DNA of 64,000 bases from Paguma larvata (taxonomy: Eukaryota > Chordata > Mammalia > Carnivora > Viverridae). The DNA is taken from assembly GCA_030068075.1 (NCBI GenBank), contig CM057829.1:88713889-88777888 (forward strand). Direction: 5' to 3'. A model generated the notes under the pieces. The model was not told the origin of the DNA, made no database searches, and worked only from the letters and a program-made list of their open reading frames with translations. The position numbers were made by a program, and so were the translations under genes. Positions 1 through 11,810 of the stretch are shown one piece after another. Positions within the stretch are counted from its first letter, which is position 1, and the number at the start of each line of letters is the position of its first letter.

Positions 1-213
1 TTGCAGCATTGGTTTGTAATCAAAATTAGAAGTCAATCCAATATACGTACCTACATATATACACACGCATAAATGCCACTCTATCTAAAAGTCTGCATTT
101 ACAACTAAAGGAAAAAGCAAAAATATGCCTTTGCCTTCACTATCCCTGATCTCTTTTAAAAGATATTTAAAATGCCTCTTTGGGTACATAGCTAAGTAGT
201 TTTATAATCTAAA

Positions 214-451
214 AATCTGGAAATAGGGGCACCTGGGTGACTCAGTCGGTTAAGCATCCAACTTCGGCTCGGGTCATGATCTCACAGTTTGTGAGTTCAA
301 GCCCCGGTTGGGCTCTGTGCTGACAGCTCAGAGCCTGGAGCCTGCTTTGGATTCTGTGTCTCCCTCTCTCTCTCTGTCCCTCCCCACTCAACTCTGTCTG
401 TCTCTCTCAAAAATAAATAAACAGTCAAAAAAATTTTTTAATCTGGAAATA
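214..451 (+). mobile_element. tRNA-Lys-derived SINE (CAN-SINE/SINEC) with target-site duplication
   Basis: The body at 226-439 has the tRNA-like head (GGCACCTGGGTGACTCAG, with the A box in the CTCAGTCGGTTAAG region and the B box in GAGTTCAAGCCC). A CT-rich stretch follows, then a tail with AAATAAATAAAC. A perfect 12-bp duplication, AATCTGGAAATA, flanks it at 214-225 and 440-451, as expected for L1-driven insertion. The tRNA-Lys origin is established for the family; the felid subtype is my inference. Confidence 0.95.
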
Positions 452-984
452 AAATTGTTAGGTTGAACTATATACTCATCTTTAATTCACATTGATGGAT
501 TATGAAAATGATATCCAAAAATGACTGTCCTAGTTTATACATCCAACAAAGTTCATGGAAGCACTGAATATTATCAGTCTTCTAAATTTTTTGCCAAGTT
601 GATGAAGGTAAAATATGTTTCCATTTTAAATTGCAATTTCTTAAATACTCGTGTCTGAGAATACCTCATTTATTTATCAGCCATTTTCACGTGTTCTTCT
701 ATGAATCACCTATTCCCTACTTTGGCCCATTTTTTCTGTTTGGTCGTCTCTTCATAAAGGTACTTCTTGTATTCTGGGCAATAAATCTTTATATTTTAAA
801 TTACTGTATTTTCTTTTGATCTTGTCTTGTTAATGTTAGCATCTTTCCTTATGCTAAAGTGGTTTTTAATTTTGATGTTAAAATTTGTTTATTTTAAAAA
901 GGTTTTGCAGGCCTTCACTAATATTTCAAGGCACACTCTCAGCTGGCTGATCTTGGAATAGGGTAGGATTTTCTAGGATTAAAT
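452..984. other. AT-rich sequence, no recognised feature
   Basis: I see no exon, RNA gene or recognisable repeat here. Short open frames occur, but they lack codon structure or similarity to any protein I know. Confidence 0.4.
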
Positions 985-2285
985 ACTATGGAACATATTA
1001 CCAAATAAAAAAGAAAAAGACTGATCGATTTGATTTCTAAATGACTCTTAAAATGTTAAAAGAAACTAAAAACTTAAATAAATATGACAGACAAAAGACT
1101 AACATTTTGGCTCACACCCCCCCCCCATGTAAACTGATAAGAAAATTTAAAGATGTCCAAGGGACAACTGGGTAAAGAAGTTACACAATTCGCAAGGGAG
1201 GAAACACAGGCAAGGAGAGATGTCAGCTTAAGGTAATCAAAGACATTAAATTAAAACTGCATGATCCCAATTTTTGCTGCATTTGGTTTAAAAATGACAC
1301 AATCCTGGTTGCGGTGAGAATTGTAGTTGAGGATAAGGTTAAAAGAGCACACTCCTTCACGGCCGATATGAACAGTACGATCTTTGACAAAAGCCAGTTG
1401 GGAATGCTAATACGCTCAGGCTCTTCGGTCTGGAAGTTTTCATTCTAATAATCAATTCCAAGGAGATAATTCAAAATAAAGATAAAAATTTAAGCAAAAA
1501 ATTATTTTCAAAATATTAAGCTCCAAAACAGGTAAAGAGACATAACCTAAAATTTTGATATTATTAATTCATTCAATAAGGATTTCTTGACACCTACAAT
1601 GTCCCAGACTCATTAGAGGGGCTAGAAATTTAGGGCTGAGTAAGATAGACCAGGAGCTCTTATTTCCGAAGCACCAGGACAAACGGTGACTGAATGAGTC
1701 CATCAGTCGTTCCCCCAGGGCTTTCCTGGGGCCTGTCTCTGCAAATCTGCGGGAAGAATCCTGTAAGCCAAGGAGATGACGGTGCCAAGGCCCTGTGTTC
1801 CAGAAAGAAACTTGATTTTTGAGATTTTTGCCAAAAAAAAAAAAAAAAAAAAAAAAGGAAGGGAAGGAGGAAAAGAAGGAGGAAGGGAAGAAAATAAAGA
1901 AAGGGAGGGAGGAAGAAAGAAAGAAAAGTAAAAATAAAAGCCCACTGTGACTGAGCATAATGTTAAGCTATTCTACTGTAGAAGAATGACTTAAAATGCA
2001 TGCATGTTATAAAATACTGCTCAGCATTAGAAGTGACGTACATTTGCATAGGGTGTTTAGTAACATGAGAAGTGCTTAGGATACAACATTAGGCAAAAAG
2101 GCACAACATTGTATATATTATATTGTCAAGATTGTGGAGAATATGCCCAGAAGACCCACTGGAAATAAAACTACAGTGTTAAGAATAGTTGTCCCTAAGA
2201 GAGGATGGTAGCATTCTTTTTTTTTTCTCTTTTTTTTGGGGGGGGGGTTGTTATTCTTTGCAAATTCTCTATAAGGAGTCCATAT
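985..2285 (+). mobile_element. Ancient L1 (L1M-like) ORF2 3' region, interrupted
   Basis: The blocks at about 985-1560 and 1965-2285 follow the order of the mammalian L1 ORF2 3' region in the plus orientation: a degraded stretch for the CysHis region, then text corresponding to the YTMEYY-type end. Many indels and stops show it is old and dead. The block between (1566-1960) is foreign: an L2/MIR-tail-like start, unassigned sequence, and a poly(A) plus purine tract. Confidence 0.6.
1833..1935 (+). repeat. Poly(A) and GGAAGG/GAAAG purine tract
   Basis: A run of 24 A (1833-1856) is followed by about 80 bp of pure purine (GGAAG, GAAAG units). It may be the decayed tail of a retroposed copy lying in 1566-1832, but I could not identify a source gene. 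Confidence 0.85.
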
Positions 2286-4971
2286 TAATTTAATAAGCCA
2301 GGAATGCTTAAAATCGGAGGATAAAGAAAATACATCCAGTCAGTATTTCACTCGGCTCACCAAAAACACGGGTTTAAAGCTACTTATCTTAGCAGTCCTT
2401 CGTGTAGACCACGGAGATTTTTCATTACATTGTGCTACCAGAGCACACTATCACTATTCCTAACGCACATCTTTTTATTCTGCAGTCCTATTGATACACT
2501 TTACTAAAGGCGGATTTACAGAGGTCTGGAACAAGACGTTAAAGCACACTTCACATCGCCATATCCCATCCCGCGCAGATCCATCCCCCCTCCCCCTCCC
2601 CAACATTTAATATGCTGAAATAGGAGAGAAGTTGAGTGCCAGCTCGGCTCGGATGATGGAGGATCTTGACAGCAACTCCATCCCCTTGTACAAACTCTCA
2701 GCCAGCATGAAACCTACTTAGTATAATAAACACCACAGCATGAACTATTTTTGCAGGTGAGTTGTCCTGTGGGCAGCCCACCCATAAATTAAGAGGGACA
2801 GACTAGAACAAGAAAAGTGGCTCCAACAAGCAGACGGGGAAACAGAGTTTAGCCTCGAACCCCCCACCGACTGAAGGTCACAGGCCTGTTGAGACTGACA
2901 ATTCATTATAATTTATTAGTGAGAGCTTTTTTCCTTAAACCAGCAGGAGCATTAGAACCTGACACATTACTTTTAAAGACTCAATAGTTACGAAAAGGAT
3001 TTCAGAAGACATGAAATATATGGAAGGCCAGAAAGTGAGGGAAGATTTATGGCTTGTCACCAAACATAGATTTTCCTGTAAGCAAAAGAACTTTCAAAAC
3101 GTTATTAGTGGATGCTATCATGAAGAAGTTATATGCCGTCGATTATAGTTGACACTCTTATAGTTGATATCCAGATCTTCTAGCATTATTTATAAAATAT
3201 TCACCAATGATTAGTAGCTTATGTCATTATCAATGTGAGTGGGTCCTGACTCTAATGTGAGAAGGCCCTAACTTCACTTTAGCTTAATGTTAATCTTGCA
3301 ACTACCCAACAAACCTTCAAAGAGCATTTTAGAAAATGTATTCCATGTAATGCTAATATCCGGATGGCATTTCATGGGGGGAGAAAAAGGATTCCGTGGT
3401 CAAATAAGCTTGTGGAACTGCTGAGTGCTAGTCCTTCTCCCCACCCTCACCCCTCAGATTCTCGATGCAGATTAGCATGGAAAAGACTGAGAAATTCAGA
3501 TGTAAAGAAAACTGTTCAACTTTGTTTCAACCAAGACCAACTTTTAAATGTTTTTGTACAAGGTGTCTTTTAACACGGATGCCCCAGGGACGTTTCCTTA
3601 GACAATTTTGCCTGCCTATCAGAATCGCAGTGAAGAAAAAAATTTTTCTAAGTCATGAATGGCTCAAACATCAGGTGCTGTTAAGAAAACTGGGAGCGTC
3701 TGCATGATTATTTGGTGCCATTTATTTCTCTTCCGGAAATTCTAACGTCTTGGTTCTAAGCATGAATGGAAACTGAGTATAAGCTGCGAGAGGACTCAGT
3801 GGCTCATCCGGCAACCCTCTTCCCTCCCCTACATCTCTCTCTTTCTCCTTCTCTTCCGCAGTAGGTCACATGATGGAAATGAGCATTCCAACCCAATACA
3901 GGAAATGCCATCATATTCAAATGTTTCCTGGCCCAGGGTACACTTGGTATCTAATCAGTGAGACCAAGAACCAAATCATTATTTTATTTTTCAATTCTAG
4001 AGTTTGTACAAAATGCAAAGTCCAATAAACACATAGTAAAATAGTGAATATTTTAGTTCCCCTGGCCGATCTCAAACTGATTTGGTCCACATGACATTTG
4101 AACTTTTCCCGGGGTTGGCTAATGTTCTTTGCTCTTTCGGAACTGAAATTGAAATGTAGTTTCAGTGATGCAGAGCAGAAACAGAAAGGTCATCCAGAAT
4201 GAGCATCACCCATAATATGGGGACAGTCAGCTGGCGAGTCCAGTCAGATCTGCTTTTCCCAGCTCCACCTTCAATGTATTCCGATGAGAGTTTCTTAATA
4301 TGTGGATATAGTACACTGCTTATGAGTTTATAGTAAATGGAATGGAGGAAAAACATATAAAAGTATTGAAACATATGATTATTTTTCTAATTACTAAAGC
4401 TGCTTAGAATAGTTGTTAGTTTTCTAGAGTTTGCTATTTGGTGTCCTTTGTACGTTTAACACATCATCACAGTTCCTAAGATGTCTTCCTCCTTAAAACC
4501 GTGAATACTCCCAAGGGCTTCCTCTTAAAGTGGGCATGCTAAACCATGTATAATAAGTTAGGGGAAAGTAATATCTAGAACTAGTTCTAAAATGTAATAT
4601 AGTTTCCCCGATGACAAGGAAAGAAGAAAACTATACCTCTGAGTCAGCAAAACATTTGACAAAGTCTCACTCAGTGAGGGGGGCCTGAAAATAAAGCCCA
4701 AAGACGGCTGACTAATGGCTCGATTTTATACACAGCAGGAGACGCGTGCTTGGCTCTCTCCTGCCCAACACGGTTCATCCACAACCTGCTGGAGAGGGGC
4801 CTCAAGCCAGACAAATAATAATGACCATGGATTACAGAGAAAGGACAGGAAAAAAAGTGATGAAGACCTTTCTAATTGCTTGAAGACCAGTTGCTCACCT
4901 GGATAATCACTGACAGGAGATATTGATAACTGAAAGGAAAAAAAGAGAAAAAGAAATAAAGTGAGAGAAAC
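2286..4971. other. Unassigned sequence, mostly repeat-free
   Basis: There is no recognised gene or transposon. The stretch holds only short random open frames. A C-run lies near 2584-2600 and moderately GC-rich patches at about 2560-2890. Nothing supports an exon. Confidence 0.4.
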
Positions 4972-5190
4972 GGTAATAGCGTGGGCTCTGGCATGAGCCT
5001 GAGTTCAAACCCTGACTTAGACTTTTACCAGCCGCGTGGCCATGGGCAAGTCATCCAATTATTCTAAGATTCAACTAACGAGGGCATTAATAGGAATTAT
5101 CTAATAAGATTACAGTGATTGGATGTGGCCATTCTTGCAAACACAGAATGGAGTCTGGCATATGATTGGTCTTCAATCTGTTATTATTAA
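4972..5190 (+). mobile_element. MIR SINE
   Basis: The order of landmarks is that of MIR in the plus orientation: GTGGGCTCTGGCATGAGCC, GAGTTCAAACCCTGACTTAGAC, GGCCATGGGCAAGTCATC, and then the L2-like end near GTCTGGCATATG. It is an old mammal-wide repeat and heavily diverged. Confidence 0.75.
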
Positions 5191-7848
5191 GAGAACATCC
5201 TCTTTCTTCATGTATTCTATGGAACAGGGTATAGATTCTGCTATGTGTCTACAGAGGACAAAACTAGGATTAAGAAAGGGGATTACAAAGAGACAGAGAT
5301 AAATTCAAAAGAAGAAGAAAGAAATCAATATAGTTTGAAAATAAAATTGTGAAAGAAGAGTAGCGTGTGCCTTTTTCTGTATCCAACTTTCCTTCATGTT
5401 GTCACCCTACAGAACGTAGAGTCTCCCAAGCAGTGGGATGATCGATTCCCAGCAGAAGATGGCATGTATGTTAACAGTTGTAAAGGAAACGTCTCTATTA
5501 GTTCATAGATCAATTATGTGTTCTACTCTAAGTTTTTATGACCAATCAACATCTCTATGTATTTTTACCACAAAAACACTCCTAAAATTAACACATACAG
5601 ATTCTTCATAAGGGAAATAAAGCACAAGAATGTATTAGGACTCAGGTTTGCTGTGATTCTCTAACAAATGCAACACGCACGTGCACATACATCAGGACTC
5701 AAACGAGATAGAAATGTGTCTCTCTTTCACATATCGGCCCAAGTGTATGCATTCAGAGCTGCTCTGCTTATTCCTTTCCTTCTATTGCTCTGTCATCCAC
5801 AAAACATCTTCCAACCTGTGGTCCCAGACTGCCCTTTGCAGCAAAAGCTGTAATGAGACCTTTTAAGACTCCTTTTACTAGCACTAAAATACTGAGCATT
5901 CTGCAGAGACATAGCCCTAAAAGGCCATCTTGTGTGTTTCCCCTGTACCAACATTTCTATCCATTTTCGAGGATTCAGGGGTACAAGTAGGATGACCATG
6001 ATTAGTGTGGAAAGGATATATAAAGTTCAGAAGAGGATGACTAATCAGTCCACAAAACACAGTATCTGGGATCAGGATTGGAACCTGATGCTTTAGAATC
6101 CTTCTGCAGCCAAGGAAGTCCTCTCAAAGCCCCAAAGCTGCTTGGGTTCTCTCATCATCATTATTGTGGAGACACCTACCACCCATGATCTAAATTTTGA
6201 GAAGCACAAGCCCTCACCAAAAGACTCTAATGGATAAAACCGTCTCCAGGCAGCTGTAAGCAGCTGCCTACTTGACATAAAATAAGACATGTGGCAGCTG
6301 GGAAGACTGAATAGCCAAAATAATGCATTTGACTTTCATTGCAAGAGGTACCTCTCCATCAAGAGGGATTATGCAACAGGGGCCCATGTCATGCCCAGAG
6401 CCAAGGCAAAGCCTAATATGGAAGTCCCGTGGGTCTATAAACTATTGCATAGGTTTCCCAGGTTCTTCTCAGAACACCCAGGGTGTCATGTAAATGAGAT
6501 TCTGCAGTAATCTGTATTGACTGTCCTTGAAATCCCAGCTCGGAGGGTTACACACATTCTGGCAGAGGATGCAAAGGGAAGCAGGTGTGTTCCCAGTTCA
6601 AAAACCGGGACAGTGGCCTGGATGGTCATTACCCAGGATTAAACTTAACTACATCACCTCTTTTTATTCCGACACACTTAAATGTTTACTATCCTGCATT
6701 GATTCGACCAGACTATATTCCTATCTCCAACCCATATTTCTAAATGCCCAGGAAAATAACAAAGTCACTCTCTCAAATTGCTTTAATACCCAGCATAGCT
6801 TAAATCCACTTCTGAAAATCAAATCATTAATTCACACGACATTGTCCTAGATCTTCGTAGGGGCAGGTTTCTGGTGTAATGAAATTGTATCACTTAATTT
6901 TAACACAGATATGAAATGGGAGACCAAGACCAATGCATGATTATAGTAATTTGAGTTGAATTTAATCCGAGTGATACTAACGCTTATCAATGTGATTTGT
7001 ATCTTCTTTTATTCCCCCAGGAAATGATCAGGAGAAAATCAGGTATTTAACCTTTCCTTACAGAAAAATTATATTGGAAAAACATTAAAACATTTTCTGT
7101 ATCTTTCCATTCAGACTAGACATTCTTAAAAAAGTTTCCCTAATAATTTTTAGGGGGAAAGGATTGAAAATTTCTTAGTAAGTAGGGAGAAGAAATACAG
7201 AAAATTCCAGATAATTTTCATGAACACTTTTCTTCTTTCTTTATATAAGGAGAGATTTTTAATATGTAAAATGAGACCGCCCCCCCAATTAGATTTGCTA
7301 AACTACTCAAAGTCACAAATAACAGCCTAAAAGTAAAATCTTTTCAACAGTTGGAACAAACGCTGCTTCTCACCAACAACATTGGCAACTTTTATTGACG
7401 TCCAACGTGTCCATATGATGTTTCTTGTGGTGTTGCCTCCAGTCAGCCCTTTTAATCCCACATCACAACAAAGTGTTTTTTTTTTCTTCCAGTTAAGAAA
7501 AGATTAGATTAGTTACCTAGGGACTGAAAATGCTCCTAATTTTGATAATGTAGTTTGAAATACAAAATTTAAGCAACTTTAAAAATTCTCGAAATCCTGA
7601 GTTAGTGGTTTCCAAAAAGTCACACGGACGCATTTTGGGACTGATTTTGCAAGTCTATTTCAGGATGAAAAGTTAGTAGCTCTGATTTGTACAATCGCCA
7701 TATCTGAGCAGATATGTTGTAATGTACCCTAACTTACATGATGGCGTTTGGGGGCCACAGAGTATCTGCTGCAGGAGCATAAAGACACAGGTGATGAAGG
7801 TAAATGTACAAAACTTATCCTTTTAGAACCATTAAAAGTTAAATGTAG
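5191..7848. other. Unassigned sequence
   Basis: I recognise no gene, RNA or repeat. At 6998-7048 there is a good polypyrimidine-AG acceptor followed 22 bases later by CAG/GTATTT; it is treated as a weak microexon candidate in the findings. Confidence 0.4.
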
Positions 7849-8158
7849 AAAGCAACGTTTAAAACTTTTAGATGGAAACAAAAGGAGAATATAGAAAGAA
7901 CGGACTTCTCAAGACTCAATAGGTACAAACCATAAAGGAAAAGATTGATAGGTTTGGCCAAGAAAAGACTAACAACTCCTTTTCGTCAAAAGATACCAAA
8001 ATTGAGGGGGTGGGGGGAAGCAAGTACAAACTGGGCAAATATTTTGCAACACATACAAATAGACAGAGGAGGGAAAGATATATCCTGAAAATATTTTTTG
8101 AAAAAAGAATTCATACAAATCAGTAATAAACAGATAACTCATAAAAAATGAGCACAAG
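7849..8158 (+). mobile_element. Ancient L1 ORF2 fragment (pre-CysHis region)
   Basis: The order of words (GAATATAGAAAG, AAAGGAAAAGATTGATAGG, TTTTCGTCAAAAGATACC, AAATATTTTGCAACACATAC, CATACAAATCAGTAATAAAC) is that of the L1 ORF2 region just upstream of the C-terminal Cys-rich domain, plus strand. It is full of indels. A partial SINE abuts its 3' end. Confidence 0.7.
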
Positions 8159-8313
8159 TCATAAGCGTCCGACTTTGACTCAGGTGGTGATTTCGCACCC
8201 CATATTGGGTTCTGTGCTGACAGCTCAGAGCTGTGTCTCCCTCTCTCTCTGCTCCTCCTCTGCTCATGCTCTGTCTCTTTCAACAACAAATAAACATTTA
8301 AAAAAATTTAACC
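8159..8313 (+). mobile_element. 5'-truncated tRNA-Lys SINE (SINEC type)
   Basis: The copy begins inside the tRNA-like head (TCATAAGCGTCCGACTTTG), loses the first 25 or so bases and part of the middle, and ends with AACAAATAAACATTTAAAAAA. The plus orientation is clear from the CT-rich stretch and A-rich tail. No clean duplication was found. Confidence 0.8.
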
Positions 8314-10754
8314 TGAGTTTCTTGAGGGTTTTTATTAAGAAAAGGGACCACCTTGAAATAGAAAATCTCTTTCTATCTCAATATTATTATAGTCATATAC
8401 ATCATTTGAACATAAAAATAATAGACTACTTTTTCTCTGAGAATTTTCCTCTAAGATTTTGAAGCTAATTATCTTCATCTAGGAGAAATGCACATATCAC
8501 CTTTCACACACTCAATATTCAATAAATGTTGCTAACTTATGATTTATATGTTTTAAATATTGATGTTGTATTCTTTTCCACTGGCATAAAAATGGAAGTT
8601 GGACAAAAGGTCAAACACAAAAAAATATGGGACAGAGAATGACTTGTGTGCCAGGTAATGGATTTCACTTGCACTTCCTATAAGCGCTTTTTAAAACACA
8701 GTCAATCCAGTGTCTTGATGTATCTCCAACATTCCCTACACACCAAAGAACCCTGATACAGCAGATTAATGTTCAGTGACCCACTAATTTCAGTGTGTTA
8801 ACAGACTCCCTCAAAGGTATATGAGTGAGATATTAAAAGGAGAAATAGGAAATAAAATTGAGGAAAACATGCAGAGATAAAAATACAGGCATTTGTCAAA
8901 ACTTTAAAAAGTGCATTATATAACCTTATGCAACCATCTATGACACCTATTTGAAAATTTAGCCTTCATAACTTCTGTATATCTCTGTAATTCAGGAAGT
9001 ATTTGGGCAATAATACAGAATTTCAAATGCCAGAATAGCACATAAGATACCACTGGATATGTTATGATACATGCTATAATACAGATATGTATGTGTGTGC
9101 ATCAATATATACGATTATGTTTATATCAGTATATATACATATACATGTATATACATACAGATATTGGCATAAATAACAAGGTAGTAAAAAATAGAGGCAT
9201 TTGTGAGAGGATGAGAATGGAAATGGAAATGGAAAGATTTTAAAAGAGAATAAAATATGGAGAGAAATATGGGTTATTTCAGCCTCTCATCTCCTCAATA
9301 GTTCTCTCCCGTACCTCAGGCTCAGTAGATAAGCTATAAATACTATTTTCATTCCCCCTCTTCCTTGCTTTCTGTCACCACTATGCCCAGAGCTCAGGGT
9401 CATTGTTGGATTTTCTTACTCTTTTCAAAACTGATTTCAGACATCATTGGCAATGAGCAACCCAGTCTGCCTCAGGAAGTTCCTTTCCTCAGGGTGTTCG
9501 TTCTGGGATCCTGTCGATGCCAATGGGATTGCTGCTCGGTCTCTGTCACTCCTCAATCTCTCTCCGCTGCAGTGTGCAAGGAGCTATCAGGCTAGCTCCC
9601 CTTTTCTGCTGTACCACACGCCTCCTCTTCTCTGTAACAGAACATGTTTTCACTACTGTTATTTCTGAAATGCTTAGAACGTATATGCAATGTTCCTATA
9701 TATTATACATAATATATAGGGTAGGCAGGTTTTCCCGGGCTGAGAGATGTTATGGTATCAATGATGTAGACACGATTAACCTCAATATATACTAACCCAA
9801 GCTAATCAGTGTCTAGAATTCCTGGGATTATTTGATAAATGGTCCCATTCATCACTAGATGGTAAACAAAACAAAAATGGAGACAAGGTCTATTTTGCTC
9901 ACCATTATGTGTTTCCAGCACCTAATATATTGATTGGCATGTAAAAGTTGCTCAATAAAAAATGTGTCAGATGGATAAATAAATGAAAGAGTGACAGAAA
10001 GCTTAATGCGTCAACTGCACTAAGACATATAAACCATTGACTTACAGACCTGGCTTATTGATACCAGAAAACCTTAATCACAGCTGACGTGGGTAGGGAG
10101 GGCAGGGAAGGCAGGGAGAACGCAAAAATGTTTTCGAAGGTGGATTAAAAGAAAGAATACAGAAAGTTCACTCCAAGGGAACTGAAGTCAAACTCAACAG
10201 GTTTTAACATGTAATTGGCAGTCAACTATGTGCTAGGAATAACCATGAAATAAATATTATTCTTTGAATAGACTATTAAGAAGTTAGTTTATGAAAGAAA
10301 AATAAGTCCTCATCCCTGAGAACCACCATGCCTTTGGTGTTAGAATATTTAACTGGCCTTATAACTTCCCCACACAGAGCAATATATTGATTTTCCAAAA
10401 AGGTTATTAAAACTTTCTGTCTTTCTGAGTCTTAGTTTTAATTTTTTAGGCAACTGACTTCCTGAATTTCTCCCAAATTTTATTACATAAAGTCAATATA
10501 ACTTAGCTATTTCACAGCTTAAGGAATTTCTCTTATTAAATTTTTTTTCCACTTTTAGAAAAATAATACTAACAGTATTACTTCTCTTTATGGCAAGCTA
10601 ATTTGCTGAGACATTAATTTCCATTTCTAAAACCTCTGTGTTTTGGTTTTTTTTTTTTTTTTTCACATTTCCAAGGAGGTGGTGAGATCTTTTGAGACTG
10701 TTAAGGGAGAGATGATAGAGCAGGCTATCCTGGAGTAGCTGGAGCAAGTCATCT
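8314..10754. other. Unassigned sequence with a TA-rich simple repeat
   Basis: A degenerate TATA/TACATA repeat lies at about 9060-9165. Sequence at 9895-9990 (AGCACCTAATATATTGATTGGCATG, TGCTCAATAAAAAATG) resembles the shared L2/MIR tail on the plus strand. The 9310-9680 part is more GC-balanced with overlapping short open frames, but no protein is recognisable. Confidence 0.4.
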
Positions 10755-11339
10755 GCTATAATCATTGTCTACACTGCATAACAAATTGCCATCAACATAG
10801 TGGCTTAAAACAACACACACACTTACTACCTCACAGTTGCTATAGGCAGGATGCCCAAGCACAGGTAAATTGGGTCCCCTGTGCAGCAACTCGCAAGGCT
10901 GCAATTAGGATGTCATTTGGGCTATGAAGTTCTCATCTGGAGGTTCAACTTGGAAGAATCCACCTGGAAGTTCATTCAGATTGTTGGAAGAATTCATTTC
11001 CTTACACTGTGACCGAAGACGTCAGCTTCTTACTAGTTTTCGATAAGACATTGTTGCCCTCAGATCCTAGAGAGTGATCTCGGTTCCTGCTATGGGGCCC
11101 TCTCACGTGCCCTCACACAACATGGAGAGTTACTTCTGCAAGGCCAACGGGAAAACTTCTCTCACTCCAGTCTGCTGACTCAGCCTTTAACAACCAAACA
11201 GATTCACAGGAAGGACATTCAATCACCTTCGCCACTGGTTAGGAGCAAGTGACAAGTTCTCTCTGCATTCAGGGTAGTGGAGGGGGGATTACACAAGGGC
11301 ATCGTTCATTGGAGGTCACCTGATGGTATGTCTGCTACA
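10755..11339 (-). mobile_element. LTR remnant of ERVL/MaLR type, antisense
   Basis: Read on the minus strand it would end in the landmark 'TTTTAAGCCAC.. TTTGTTATGCAG' and begin near TGTAGCAGACATACC at 11339. Landmarks on the plus strand include GCATAACAAATTGCC, GTGGCTTAAAACAACAC and AAGAATCCACCTGG. No internal retroviral coding region is present, so it behaves as a solo LTR. The exact family is uncertain. Confidence 0.55.
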
Positions 11340-11694
11340 GCTACCTAATTCCACCTGAGGTCCAGCGTTCAAGCCGAACATACAAACGCCTCTGCGGGAA
11401 GAAATGTCCCTGGAGTCATTGATGATCATTATAGCGACTTTAAATTCCAATCCTAAAATTCCCAACTTATTACTAGAATTTTGGCTGGTTAGAATTTCTT
11501 TATATCTTCTGAAATAAGAAAGCATCTAGGAAAAGGGTGGCGTAAAAACAATTTGGTAAATCGACAAGGAGCAGCAATCACGGCACGTGGGGATGATCAT
11601 TGCCGATCTTTTACAAAGTCACGGGGATGACAGCCTGCTGCATTCTAGAAGTAGCTTATCATTAATAAGAGATATAAGAGGGTTTTTTTTTCAT
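11340..11694. other. Unassigned sequence
   Basis: I see nothing recognisable, apart from a short T-run just before the 5S-related insertion. Confidence 0.4.
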
Positions 11695-11810
11695 TCTCAG
11701 ATTATTCCTCCCATCCAAGTACTAACCAGGCCTGACCCTGCTTAACCTCTAGATCAGACGAGATCGGGCACGTTCAGGGTGGTATGGCCATAGACTCTCA
11801 GATTATTCCT
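11695..11810 (-). pseudogene. 5S rRNA retropseudogene, 3'-truncated, with target-site duplication
   Basis: Read on the minus strand, 11795 down to 11710 matches mammalian 5S rRNA from its first base (GTCTATGGCCATACC) through the A-box region to CTTGGATGGG, about nucleotides 1-86. The last third or so is missing. Differences include CpG-type changes (ACG to ATG) and a small deletion around TCTAGAGGTTAAGC. A perfect 15-bp duplication, TCTCAGATTATTCCT, lies at 11695-11709 and 11796-11810. There is no poly(A)/poly(T) between the RNA-like part and the duplication. That combination fits the 'tailless retropseudogene' class. The copy lacks part of the C box and the 3' end, so it should not make functional 5S. 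Confidence 0.93.
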
